Source: a virus
DNA: 24,539 nucleotides
Strand: one strand, 5' to 3'
Virus record (IMG/VR): IMGVR_UViG_3300020474_001787
Location: 1-24,539 of that record
The translations under genes and the position numbers were made by a program. Below, piece after piece: positions 1 through 6,012 of this stretch. How positions within the stretch are numbered: position 1 is the first letter of the stretch; the number at the start of each line of letters is the position of its first letter. The notes beneath the pieces are model-generated. The model did not search any database and was not told where the DNA came from. It saw only the letters and a list, made by a program, of their open reading frames with translations.

Positions 1-169
1 TAAACTGTACTTCGTCCATATCTCGTTCATGGCCTGGAACAAAGTCTTTAGTAGATTGTATAAAGCCTGTTTTATCTAGGTCTTCAAAATATTTTATAAT
101 ATCTGTACTATAATTTTCAGGAAGAACATTATCAAAAATGCCTACAAACCCGTCGAACTTGGTATCCAT
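1..169 (-). CDS. Probable 2OG-Fe(II) oxygenase-like protein, N-terminal part (cut by window edge)
   Basis: An open frame reads from ATG at 169-167 to the left window edge (56 codons, no stop). It starts directly after the clamp-loader stop codon (TAA then ATG with no gap), and an AAGG in the last clamp-loader codons can serve as ribosome binding site. The visible residues include FVGIFDNVLPENY followed by a helix-like stretch (STDIIKYFEDLDK). This kind of N-terminus, a short strand, then 'F.N.LP..' and an amphipathic helix, is common in phage prolyl-4-hydroxylase-like oxygenases, but the catalytic HxD...H region lies outside the window. Function is therefore inference. It would be the last visible gene of the unit that starts at the promoter near 2005-2033. 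Confidence 0.6.
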   Translation of the reverse strand, partial: MDTKFDGFVGIFDNVLPENYSTDIIKYFEDLDKTGFIQSTKDFVPGHERDMDEVQF

Positions 170-1084
170 TTATAACCTTGCTAGTTTAATTAATGTCGCC
201 GCTAAATTGATCTCTGGATCTACGACTAGTGTATGATCTACTAGTCCTTGTTTGATTATAATAACTGCCTTGTCCTGCTTTTCTTCATCACCGAACAATT
301 CAATGTTGTCATACAGCCATCTGTAAACTTCTTCCATCTCTTCTGCTCTAGCACTTGCACAAACAAGTTTCCTTGCTTCGCTGATCTTACCTGCTTTAAA
401 CAGTTCGACCATTTCAAGTTTCCAGTCAGCTTCGTTTTTGTCGCTTTCGTTTGGCTTTAATAGTTTACCATCTTGTGAATTCATTTGTACTGTATTAATA
501 CACTTACGTAGATCAGGATAACTTGCTTTTACATAAGTGTCTAGTGTATCCAAGTCTGGAGTAATACCTTCTGTAATTAGTATCTCTGCCACCCTTGCAG
601 TAAACTCTGTCATGTCTACTTTTGCAATATGGAAGCCTTGACATCTTGAATGTAATGCAGGAATAATTCTGTTTGGATAGTTACAAGTTAAAATAAATCT
701 GCTAGTTGTATGATACTCTTCCATCACACCACGTAGTGCCGCCTGTGCATTTGGACTTAGATAATCTGCCTCATCAAGTAGTACAACCTTAAATGGACCA
801 AATGGAATCATTTGTACAAAGTTTACAATCTTATCTCTTACGTCATCAACACTATTTGTACGACTTGCATTTATTTCAAGAACATCTAAGTCATTAATTT
901 CAAGCTCATTAAACAATAATTTTGCAAGTGTTGTCTTACCAATACCTGCATTACCACTGAATAATAAATGTGGAATAGTTTGTTCTTTAATCCACTGCTT
1001 TACCTGTGCTTTTTGATGTTCATCTCTAAACACATATCCATCAACCGTTTTAGGACGATACTTTTCTACCCATAAATCTTTCAC
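170..1084 (-). CDS. 44: Sliding-clamp loader large subunit, AAA+ ATPase (T4 gp44-like)
   Basis: This 304-residue protein is the ATPase of the clamp loader, which opens the phage sliding clamp (gp45 type) and loads it on primer-template DNA during replication. The Walker A motif is GNAGIGKTT (residues 44-52), Walker B is VVLLDEAD (100-107), and the arginine-finger SRC motif is HSRC (145-148). The N-terminus WVEKYRPKTVDGYV is typical of RFC/gp44 proteins. Length is close to T4 gp44 (319 residues). The start is GTG at 1084, overlapping the TGA stop of the cytidylyltransferase gene (GTGA), so translation is likely coupled. The partner subunit gp62 and the clamp gp45 are not seen next to it; the downstream neighbour is a probable oxygenase instead. 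Family assignment is very safe. Confidence 0.96.
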   Translation of the reverse strand: MKDLWVEKYRPKTVDGYVFRDEHQKAQVKQWIKEQTIPHLLFSGNAGIGKTTLAKLLFNELEINDLDVLEINASRTNSVDDVRDKIVNFVQMIPFGPFKVVLLDEADYLSPNAQAALRGVMEEYHTTSRFILTCNYPNRIIPALHSRCQGFHIAKVDMTEFTARVAEILITEGITPDLDTLDTYVKASYPDLRKCINTVQMNSQDGKLLKPNESDKNEADWKLEMVELFKAGKISEARKLVCASARAEEMEEVYRWLYDNIELFGDEEKQDKAVIIIKQGLVDHTLVVDPEINLAATLIKLARL

Positions 1085-1494
1085 TTATTTGCCTCCACTA
1101 TTCTTGTTCTCAAATTAGTTGTACTAAAAGAGTGTTGTCTTTTATTATAGTACAATTCTATGTCGTTGTCAACACATAATTGCTTACCAGTGAACTCTTT
1201 TGTCTTATATTCTTCGCCAATAAAACGTTTATCAATTTTATATGTTAAAAGTATATCTTCAATTTCTTTTTCTGTTGCATAAGGAACAATTTGGTCAATA
1301 TATTTGCAACCTTCTAGTTGTACATATCTTTCAAAAACACTTTGGATAGGTTTATTCTTTTCTGGACGATCAACTGTTGGATCAGTTTGTACACCTACCA
1401 TTAGATGATCACAATTAGCTTTTGCTTCTTTGAGCATAGCAACATGACCTGAATGAAATAAATCAAATGAGCTAAATGTAATACCTATAATCAA
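1081..1494 (-). CDS. Cytidylyltransferase-like nucleotidyltransferase (TagD/RfaE-C type)
   Basis: This 137-residue protein has the nucleotidyltransferase alpha/beta fold signature: ITFSSFDLFHSGH with the HxGH motif at 14-17, a GVQTDPTVDRPEKNKP loop, and a C-terminal STTNLRTR motif (124-131) matching the ISSTxxR-type motif that binds the CTP phosphates. It resembles glycerol-3-phosphate cytidylyltransferases and is near their usual length. Such enzymes transfer CMP to a phosphorylated small molecule; the acceptor cannot be told from sequence. The start is TTG at 1494, overlapping the TGA stop of the cupin gene (TTGA), with a purine-rich GGAAGAAGA upstream. Its other end overlaps the clamp-loader GTG. 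Being coupled to the cupin suggests that the two act in one sugar or lipid-headgroup pathway; that link is inference. Confidence 0.88.
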   Translation of the reverse strand: MIIGITFSSFDLFHSGHVAMLKEAKANCDHLMVGVQTDPTVDRPEKNKPIQSVFERYVQLEGCKYIDQIVPYATEKEIEDILLTYKIDKRFIGEEYKTKEFTGKQLCVDNDIELYYNKRQHSFSTTNLRTRIVEANK

Positions 1495-1817
1495 TGTGAT
1501 CTTCTTCCGTCAAAAACACAAACAAAATAGCAACCCATTGGACCTGCATGAACACGATGAAATACACCATCTTCAATTAATACTACATCATTTTCTTTGA
1601 CACTTATTGTTTTATCGTCTAGTTCCATTCTGCCACTACCTTTTATAAAGTAATAAACTTCTTCTTGTCCTTTATGCTTATGTCCACTAGTTGACTTTGT
1701 TGGTTTTAAATCAGTACTACTCAATACAAGATTTTTTAGTGTTGTATTATCCTTTACAACGTATCTTTCGTCTTCTTTGGCAATACTACCACCAATGTCA
1801 CTTATTGTTATTTTCAT
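1491..1817 (-). CDS. Small cupin-domain protein
   Basis: This is a 108-residue single-domain cupin. Motif 1 is GHKHKGQEEVYYFIKG with metal ligands His46, His48 and Glu52, and motif 2 includes DGVFHRV with His87, so all four usual metal ligands are present. Small cupins of this sort occur as sugar-phosphate isomerases, epimerases or small-molecule binding proteins; the substrate is unknown here. The ATG at 1817 overlaps the stop of the 56-residue membrane protein (ATGA), and its own stop overlaps the TTG of the cytidylyltransferase. A cupin next to a nucleotidyltransferase would fit nucleotide-sugar metabolism, but this is only inferred from position. Confidence 0.85.
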   Translation of the reverse strand: MKITISDIGGSIAKEDERYVVKDNTTLKNLVLSSTDLKPTKSTSGHKHKGQEEVYYFIKGSGRMELDDKTISVKENDVVLIEDGVFHRVHAGPMGCYFVCVFDGRRSH

Positions 1818-1984
1818 TTCTTAGTGGCACCACGTTCCTGTCCGATACCCATCAAAATCAAAACTACATATAATATAGGCCAAGCCCACCCTGTTAAATA
1901 TCCTAAGATATGTAAGGTCATCAGTACAATGCCTGTAGCACCAGTGGTACCGATTCCTTGTAATTCCGTTGCTGGAAGTTTCAT
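1814..1984 (-). CDS. Small single-span membrane protein, 56 residues
   Basis: A short open frame from ATG at 1984 to TGA at 1816-1814 that overlaps the cupin start by 4 bases (ATGA). A strong ribosome binding site, AGGAG at 1990-1994, lies 5 bases from the ATG, and a near-consensus promoter lies directly upstream. The product starts MKLPATELQGIG, has a glycine-rich stretch and then a long hydrophobic segment (about residues 18-47, including GIVLMTLHILGYLTGWAWP and ILYVVLILMGIG), and ends in a charged tail (QERGATKK). It therefore looks like a one- or two-span inner-membrane protein with no recognised family. As first gene of its unit it is probably made early. It is too short for usual ORF cut-offs, but promoter, RBS, coupling and composition all support it. 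Confidence 0.85.
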   Translation of the reverse strand: MKLPATELQGIGTTGATGIVLMTLHILGYLTGWAWPILYVVLILMGIGQERGATKK

Positions 1985-1989
1985 ATATA

Positions 1990-1994
1990 CTCCT
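1990..1994 (-). promoter_or_regulatory. Ribosome binding site of the 56-residue membrane protein
   Basis: AGGAG reads on the minus strand, 5 bases upstream of the ATG at 1984. It is one of the best Shine-Dalgarno matches in the window and supports the small gene. Confidence 0.85.
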
Positions 1995-2004
1995 ATTTTG
2001 TTAT

Positions 2005-2033
2005 ATTATACAATAAAGTTTAATAAAAGTCAA
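2005..2033 (-). promoter_or_regulatory. Sigma-70-type promoter (TTGACT, 17 nt spacer, TATAAT)
   Basis: On the minus strand, TTGACT (2033-2028) and TATAAT (2010-2005) are separated by exactly 17 bases. The -10 is perfect and the -35 matches consensus in five of six positions. The TGA stop of the upstream oxygenase gene (2032-2030) lies inside the -35 box. Transcription would start about 7 bases downstream, near 1998, and run through the membrane protein, cupin, cytidylyltransferase, clamp loader and the next gene. As host-type promoters serve early genes in T4-like phages, this unit is probably early; that timing is inference. Confidence 0.85.
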
Positions 2034-2581
2034 GCATATAATCCTGAAAAAAGGAAAGATATACTAAATCTCGGAGTAAGTTTTTTTGGCTTTAGTTCTT
2101 TATGTACAGTTCGAGCAGGAAAGGCTATGCATCTACCTTTTTTGAAATCAACTGTTTCAAAAATAGTTTTACCATCTCTATGATAAAATTCCATTCCACT
2201 GTCACCTTGTAACATATAATAAAATACCCAATTAGACTTCTCAGAGTAAACCATTTTACCTGAAGCATCAGTATCATATGGTTCGTCAAATGCAATTATG
2301 TCAGGAAAATGTTCTTCTGTTGACATTATTGTTTTTACATTTAACAAAGATAAAAATCCAGCTTTTCCAAACAAAGGAATCTTAGCTTTGATATCATGTC
2401 TTCTATAATTAAATGCACACCAAAGGGCTTTTATTTCCCAAGGTAAATTATTTAGATCTGGCCAATGAGAACTAAATCCGTTTTCACCAAACACTACTGG
2501 CTGATGTGGTAATGTAGCTTCACATTGTTCTTGTAACCAATCAGGAACGATATCGTCCATTACTATAATATTATTTGACAA
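2030..2581 (-). CDS. 2OG-Fe(II) oxygenase-like paralogue with altered iron site
   Basis: The frame stays open upstream to an ATG at 2653, but that would overlap the previous gene by 83 bases. I choose TTG at 2581, which has AAGGAG at 2592-2597 ten bases upstream and gives an N-terminus (MSNNIIVMDDIVPDWLQ) that aligns with the upstream paralogue (..KIKVLDDVVPKWLHQ). The product is 183 residues. It shares with the paralogue GDSGM (126-130), KGRC.AFP, the distal His160 and PRFSISFLFSG with Arg171, the 2-oxoglutarate-binding position. The position of the first iron-binding His is Ala97 (AFD in place of HVD), and the loop to GDSGM is longer. It may be inactive, may use another ligand, or may have a binding role. 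It lies just upstream of the sigma-70 promoter. Confidence 0.8.
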   Translation of the reverse strand: MSNNIIVMDDIVPDWLQEQCEATLPHQPVVFGENGFSSHWPDLNNLPWEIKALWCAFNYRRHDIKAKIPLFGKAGFLSLLNVKTIMSTEEHFPDIIAFDEPYDTDASGKMVYSEKSNWVFYYMLQGDSGMEFYHRDGKTIFETVDFKKGRCIAFPARTVHKELKPKKLTPRFSISFLFSGLYA

Positions 2582-3359
2582 TGTTCTCTTGCTCCTTTTT
2601 AAATATCGGCATAATGACTCCTCTATCTCTAGCAAACTGAGAAGCCTTTCCACTAAAAATATATCCTATAGTTACTCTTGGACTAAACTTTTTAGGTGGT
2701 AATCCTTGATGTATAAACTTACTAGGAAATACAATACACCTTCCGTCTTTGTATCCAACTGAATGCCACTTGTATGAGTCTAGTTCACCTTCATGATTAC
2801 TAAAGTCATCTTCGTACCAAGTAGCGTCTTTTGTTCTTAAGCCACCTTCTGCACTTGCACGTTCTTTTGTCTTACGCATTTCTTCTTCTACTTCTTCTTG
2901 CGTAGCTTCTCCCTTGCCAACCTTGTCAGCCAACTCAGCAATACGTGGATTAATATGTTCTGGATTGTTACTCCAGAAGTCCATACCACTATCACCGCAT
3001 ACGGAATATACCATGGTGTATGCTTCTGTACCGTCATGAATATCTACATGAAGACCACCTATATGGTCCTTAGTTGTTAAGTTAATTTGAACTTGGTTAA
3101 GCTGTAGGTCACCAACATCGGGTCCGATAAGGTGTTTATTTTCTTCAAACGCCATCCATATGGCTTGTAGCACCCAAGGTGCTTTTTCAATTTCTTCGTG
3201 TTTCCATTGATTACTAAAGAACTGATAACCCTGTGAAGGTCCTAGTCCTCGGTGTCCCCATTTAAGAGGAAGGTAAGGTACAGTTTCTACTGCCTTTTGA
3301 TGCAACCATTTTGGTACAACATCATCTAATACTTTGATTTTCTCTAGTTCCAGTTCCAT
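2571..3359 (-). CDS. 2OG-Fe(II) dioxygenase family protein, intact HxD...H...R
   Basis: A 262-residue protein with the double-stranded beta-helix features of 2-oxoglutarate/Fe(II) dioxygenases: iron ligands His104 and Asp106 (LHVDIHDG), distal His217 (KFIHQGL), and Arg228 (SPRVTIGY) for the 2-oxoglutarate carboxylate. Such enzymes hydroxylate proteins or small molecules; no substrate can be named. A charged, probably helical insertion (about 135-180, rich in Glu and Lys) separates the two halves of the core and is absent from the next gene's product, its paralogue. The ATG at 3359 has no clear Shine-Dalgarno sequence, so the start is less certain than the family. It lies 24 bases after the MazG gene. 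Confidence 0.85.
   Translation of the reverse strand: MELELEKIKVLDDVVPKWLHQKAVETVPYLPLKWGHRGLGPSQGYQFFSNQWKHEEIEKAPWVLQAIWMAFEENKHLIGPDVGDLQLNQVQINLTTKDHIGGLHVDIHDGTEAYTMVYSVCGDSGMDFWSNNPEHINPRIAELADKVGKGEATQEEVEEEMRKTKERASAEGGLRTKDATWYEDDFSNHEGELDSYKWHSVGYKDGRCIVFPSKFIHQGLPPKKFSPRVTIGYIFSGKASQFARDRGVIMPIFKKEQENIVK
2592..2597 (-). promoter_or_regulatory. Ribosome binding site deciding the TTG start at 2581
   Basis: AAGGAG on the minus strand, 10 bases upstream of the TTG, lies within the last codons of the upstream oxygenase gene. No comparable site precedes the ATG at 2653 or the internal ATG at 2560. Confidence 0.65.
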
Positions 3360-3383
3360 GACAGTATTTAATCTGCCAATGTT

Positions 3384-3788
3384 TTATAGATCACCATCCT
3401 GGCGGTTTTCTGAATAATGCACATCAAATTCTCCGTCTGGGTATCTTGATTCTAACTTTTTAACGTTTTCTTCAATTACTTCGTTTGGGTCGAGACCAAG
3501 GCTACGGCAAGTACTAATCCAATACCAAATAATATCACCAAGTTCTCGTTTACAATGAAATATAGTTTCATCGTCCATCGGTTTACCTTGGAAGATACAT
3601 TTTTTAATAATTTCATTTAGTTCTCCTGTTTCCGACGATAGGCCAATTCCGCCCGTCATCAATAGTGAAATATTTACTTTATCATTAAGCTCATGTAGTC
3701 GAGCCTGGGTGTATGCCCAATCGTTGCTTTCCTCTGAAGTTACCTTCTCAACGAAGTGTTCATATTTTTTGAGATCTATATTAGGCAA
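3384..3788 (-). CDS. mazG: MazG-like nucleoside triphosphate pyrophosphohydrolase
   Basis: A short all-alpha NTP-pyrophosphatase. The metal-binding motif is ExxE (Glu53-Glu56, SSETGELNE) followed by ExxD (Glu82-Asp85, RELGDIIWYW). These enzymes hydrolyse (d)NTPs or alarmone-like nucleotides to monophosphates; phage copies are proposed to adjust host nucleotide or stringent signalling, a family-level idea not shown here. The frame stays open to an ATG at 3875, but that would overlap the GroES-like gene by 71 bases. I choose TTG at 3788, with AAGGA at 3795-3799 six bases upstream, giving 134 residues starting MPNIDLKKYEHF. This lies 16 bases after the GroES-like stop codon. Confidence 0.88.
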   Translation of the reverse strand: MPNIDLKKYEHFVEKVTSEESNDWAYTQARLHELNDKVNISLLMTGGIGLSSETGELNEIIKKCIFQGKPMDDETIFHCKRELGDIIWYWISTCRSLGLDPNEVIEENVKKLESRYPDGEFDVHYSENRQDGDL

Positions 3789-3794
3789 GATAAT

Positions 3795-3799
3795 TCCTT
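3795..3799 (-). promoter_or_regulatory. Ribosome binding site deciding the TTG start of the MazG-like gene
   Basis: AAGGA on the minus strand at 6 bases from TTG (3788-3786), in the short gap after the GroES-like stop. It argues against the long ATG form starting at 3875. Confidence 0.75.
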
Positions 3800-3804
3800 T
3801 CTTG

Positions 3805-4233
3805 TTATTCGCTAACGAATTCGCTAGGATCGATTGATGGTTGTGATAAGTCTGTAGTATGCCCCATGCCGTCATCGTCGGGGACTTCTTTGCTCATTAA
3901 AAGAACATCTTTTGTATCAATAAGTCTAACTTCAATTTTGCCTAAGTCAGGCTCATCAAGCATTACGCCTCTACTCCAACGACCATGATCTACGTAAATC
4001 CAATCACCTACTTCATAGTCATCTTTGTTATCTGGACCTTTAGCATATACTTGACACCAACGAGAACGTATGCCACGTTCTTGTCCATCGTCACTAGTTA
4101 GAATGATACCACCTTTAGTTGTACGTTCACCGAAGTTCATGTTATAACCAAGAACACGATCTTTGATAGGTCGTAGTGTACCTTTTAGATTCGGTTTGAG
4201 CTTAGGCCCAGCACCTAGTGTGGTTGCGTCCAT
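3805..4233 (-). CDS. GroES-like co-chaperonin (functional analogue of T4 gp31)
   Basis: A 142-residue protein with a GroES-type fold: TLRPIKDRVLGYNMNFGERT near residues 19-38, a glycine-containing mobile-loop-like stretch (TTKGGIILTSDDGQERGIR), then the barrel strands WCQVYAKGP, VGDWIYVDHGRWSRG and the C-terminal KDVLLM. GroES proteins cap the host GroEL chaperonin; in T4, gp31 replaces GroES so that the large capsid protein can fold. A tail of about 25 residues rich in Asp and Ser (PDDDGMGHTTDLSQPSIDPS) extends beyond the normal end. The ATG at 4233 is preceded by AAGGA in the last codons of the previous gene. Position in a late unit fits a role in capsid folding. Confidence 0.88.
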   Translation of the reverse strand: MDATTLGAGPKLKPNLKGTLRPIKDRVLGYNMNFGERTTKGGIILTSDDGQERGIRSRWCQVYAKGPDNKDDYEVGDWIYVDHGRWSRGVMLDEPDLGKIEVRLIDTKDVLLMSKEVPDDDGMGHTTDLSQPSIDPSEFVSE

Positions 4234-4236
4234 TAA

Positions 4237-4653
4237 CTACTTGTCCTTTTTTACAAAATTACCATCGGCATCTTCTACCCATGCTGTACCTGTTTCATCA
4301 GCTTCAGCATCGATCTCTGCCATCTCATCACTTGCTTCGTCCGCCTTTACCGCTGGTGCAGTTTCTTCAGCTACTTTTTTAATAGCATCTTTACTTTCTG
4401 CATCTGGTTCTGAAACACCTTCTCCTGGTACTTCATTCGGAACGGCTTGTGGATGATCTCTATAGTATTCACCTAAAACATCTTCACGTTTTTTGATGAT
4501 CTTACCACCCGGACCTAATTCATCGCCACGTGCATTTACACGAGCATTTCCTACAGCCGGAGTAAGTTCATTTCTTTGTCTAAGCAAATCCATATCAACC
4601 ATTTTACCTTGCATTGATTTATATTGCTTTCGACCGCTTTGTTTTACTGCCAT
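4237..4653 (-). CDS. Uncharacterised protein with basic N-terminus and acidic C-terminus
   Basis: A 138-residue protein I cannot assign. The N-terminal half is basic and glycine-rich (MAVKQSGRKQYKSMQGKMV, ARGDELGPGGKIIKKRED, EYYRDHP). The C-terminal half is low-complexity and strongly acidic with alternating Ala and Glu (EIDAEADET), ending in basic KKDK. No membrane segment or signal peptide is visible. A late promoter box 21 bases upstream of its ATG and a GroES-like gene 3 bases downstream suggest a late, possibly virion or assembly-related role. The start is well supported by TAGGAGAA upstream of ATG 4653. Confidence 0.8.
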   Translation of the reverse strand: MAVKQSGRKQYKSMQGKMVDMDLLRQRNELTPAVGNARVNARGDELGPGGKIIKKREDVLGEYYRDHPQAVPNEVPGEGVSEPDAESKDAIKKVAEETAPAVKADEASDEMAEIDAEADETGTAWVEDADGNFVKKDK

Positions 4654-4674
4654 AACATTCTCCTATTATATACG

Positions 4675-4682
4675 TATTTATC
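4675..4682 (-). promoter_or_regulatory. T4-type late promoter box GATAAATA
   Basis: GATAAATA on the minus strand, 21 bases upstream of ATG 4653. It contains the TAA stop codon of the DnaE-like fragment gene (AGA TAA ATA). It would drive the acidic protein, GroES-like, MazG-like and two oxygenase genes. Confidence 0.65.
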
Positions 4683-5199
4683 TAAGGAACTCACGCCAGT
4701 CTAGTCCAAACTGGATTGAGTCTATCTTGTGTATTCCAATCAAATATAAAACGTAACTAGCAGTACTAGATCCACGTCCTACACCCCATAGTATGTTGTT
4801 ATCACGCATATAGCTTACCAAATAAACCATATAACGTAATAAGTTATACATATCTCTTTCTTCAAAAGCTCTTAATTCTGATTCTACCCTTACTATTTCT
4901 TCTGGGTTTTTACATTTACCAATAACATAGTTTTCAATATCTAAGTTCTTATATTCTTCTGGCATAAACCATTCTGATTGTAATGTCTTATCAAACTTGT
5001 CTTTGTCAACATCAATTGGAACATACTTTTTAAGTGTATCAATTCCATTTTCTTTTGCATGAATATTAAATTTATCTATGTCATCATTAGGATCACATAG
5101 TACCACATGACATTTATCAATATGACCTGTATAGATCATATCTAATAAATCCTTGTTAGTAAATCGTGGTATTCCTAGGTTATCTGTTTTCATCAGCAT
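4678..5199 (-). CDS. DNA polymerase III alpha (DnaE)-like fragment lacking catalytic aspartates
   Basis: A 173-residue protein whose C-terminal 70 residues match the start of the palm region of bacterial DnaE/PolC-type polymerases: LRYMVYLVSYMRDNN (121-135), then GVGRGSSTASYVLYLIGI (139-156) and IDSIQFGLDWREFLR (159-173). In full-length DnaE the GRGS motif is followed by ..GL.FERFLN and, a few residues later, by the catalytic PDxD aspartates. This protein ends precisely at the FLR position, so it cannot catalyse synthesis by itself. The N-terminal 100 residues (FTNKDLLDMIYTGHIDKCH etc.) resemble the linker before the palm only loosely. It may bind nucleotide, DNA or host replisome parts. ATGs at 5199 and 5193 are both possible; the RBS is weak. 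Confidence 0.75.
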   Translation of the reverse strand: MLMKTDNLGIPRFTNKDLLDMIYTGHIDKCHVVLCDPNDDIDKFNIHAKENGIDTLKKYVPIDVDKDKFDKTLQSEWFMPEEYKNLDIENYVIGKCKNPEEIVRVESELRAFEERDMYNLLRYMVYLVSYMRDNNILWGVGRGSSTASYVLYLIGIHKIDSIQFGLDWREFLR

Positions 5200-5208
5200 A
5201 TATATAGT

Positions 5209-5433
5209 TTACTCGATGTTGATTAATTTGTCAAGATCATTATTGGATCCATTTGCTCGTTTTTTCAAAAGTCGATCCCTGCTCTCAAGTTTGTACATAT
5301 CAAGCATTAAATTTATTTGTGATTTGGCTTCCGGATTTCTAGTTTGGAAATATTTTTTTGTCAGCATACTAATCTTTTCTTGTATCTGTTCGTCTGACAT
5401 AACCGAGGTATCTTCACCTAGCGGATGATCCAT
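5209..5433 (-). CDS. Small helical protein of unknown function, 74 residues
   Basis: A charged, soluble, probably all-helical protein. Two predicted helices are MSDEQIQEKISMLTKKYFQT and PEAKSQINLMLDMYKLESRD, and the tail is LLKKRANGSNNDLDKLINIE. No motif or family is recognised. It lies 12 bases after the 188-residue structural gene and 9 bases before the DnaE-like fragment, with an AGG upstream of ATG 5433, so it probably belongs to the same late transcript. Confidence 0.75.
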   Translation of the reverse strand: MDHPLGEDTSVMSDEQIQEKISMLTKKYFQTRNPEAKSQINLMLDMYKLESRDRLLKKRANGSNNDLDKLINIE

Positions 5434-5445
5434 AATAATTACCTA

Positions 5446-6012
5446 TTAAGTAAATACGCCAACGTACTCTGCATACACAGTAGTTCCACCATCGTCAGTC
5501 CAAAAGTCTACTACTACTGGATTAACATTTGAAGCAACGTTAAATGGGCTAGGAAAGCCAGGACCATATTTAATAGTTCCGCCACCTGTTGTTGCCCAAG
5601 TTACAACTCTAGTTGTACTGTCGCCTAGTGTATCTAATAAGACTAATCTTATTTTTCCTACTTTGTTTGCTGTTGGCCAATCTGCAAATGTAAGTGTAAG
5701 GTTGTTCCCAATAGTAAACGTCTGATAATTACCATTTGTAAAGCTGACGTTTTGTGGGCCTGTAATTGTTCCACCTGCATATAATTTTTGCGTGTTAGCA
5801 ATTAAATTTGCACCACTAACATCATTTCCTAGAAAGTTGTTTGCGGCATTTAGCTTTGCAGTATTTGTTTGAAGAGCTTCAATTTCACTCTTTGCCGCTG
5901 TAAAGTTATTTTTAACAGTATTGAAGTTATTTCTAAATCCCTGCGAGTCGTTGTCTTGACCTGCTATAGGAAATGTTGCATCAATGCTGGTTGCGTCTAT
6001 ATTACTTGCCAT
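5446..6012 (-). CDS. Fibre-type structural protein, 188 residues
   Basis: The N-terminal part reads IDATFPIAGQDNDSQGFRNNFNTVKNNF, a variant of the 'G.NDGTGD.IR.AF.KANENF' module at the start of three other fibre-type proteins here. It continues into a helical segment (AAKSEIEALQTNTAKLNAANNF) and a beta-rich C-terminal domain (NYQTFTIGNNLTLTFADWP, VGKIRLVLLDTLGD, PVVVDFWTDDGGTTVYAEYVG). Proteins of this layout are typical minor virion or fibre components of marine T4-like phages; the exact position in the particle is not known. It has its own late promoter box and a GAGAGGAAC ribosome binding region. Confidence 0.75.
   Translation of the reverse strand: MASNIDATSIDATFPIAGQDNDSQGFRNNFNTVKNNFTAAKSEIEALQTNTAKLNAANNFLGNDVSGANLIANTQKLYAGGTITGPQNVSFTNGNYQTFTIGNNLTLTFADWPTANKVGKIRLVLLDTLGDSTTRVVTWATTGGGTIKYGPGFPSPFNVASNVNPVVVDFWTDDGGTTVYAEYVGVFT

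Noticed and set aside
1824-2183. 119-residue open frame on the plus strand
   Set aside because: It runs opposite to all genes, covers the promoter and the small minus-strand gene, has no convincing ribosome binding site, and its product looks like noise.
2582-2653. N-terminal extension of the second oxygenase (ATG at 2653)
   Set aside because: It would lie wholly in the preceding coding region, does not align with the paralogue, and a better start (TTG 2581 with AAGGAG) exists.
3364-3371. ATTAAATA-like string before the first oxygenase gene
   Set aside because: It is only about 4 bases from the ATG, too near for a late promoter with a leader, and the match is imperfect.
3789-3875. N-terminal extension of the MazG-like protein (ATG at 3875)
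   Set aside because: It overlaps the GroES-like gene by 71 bases and adds residues not seen in MazG-type proteins; TTG 3788 with AAGGA is better.
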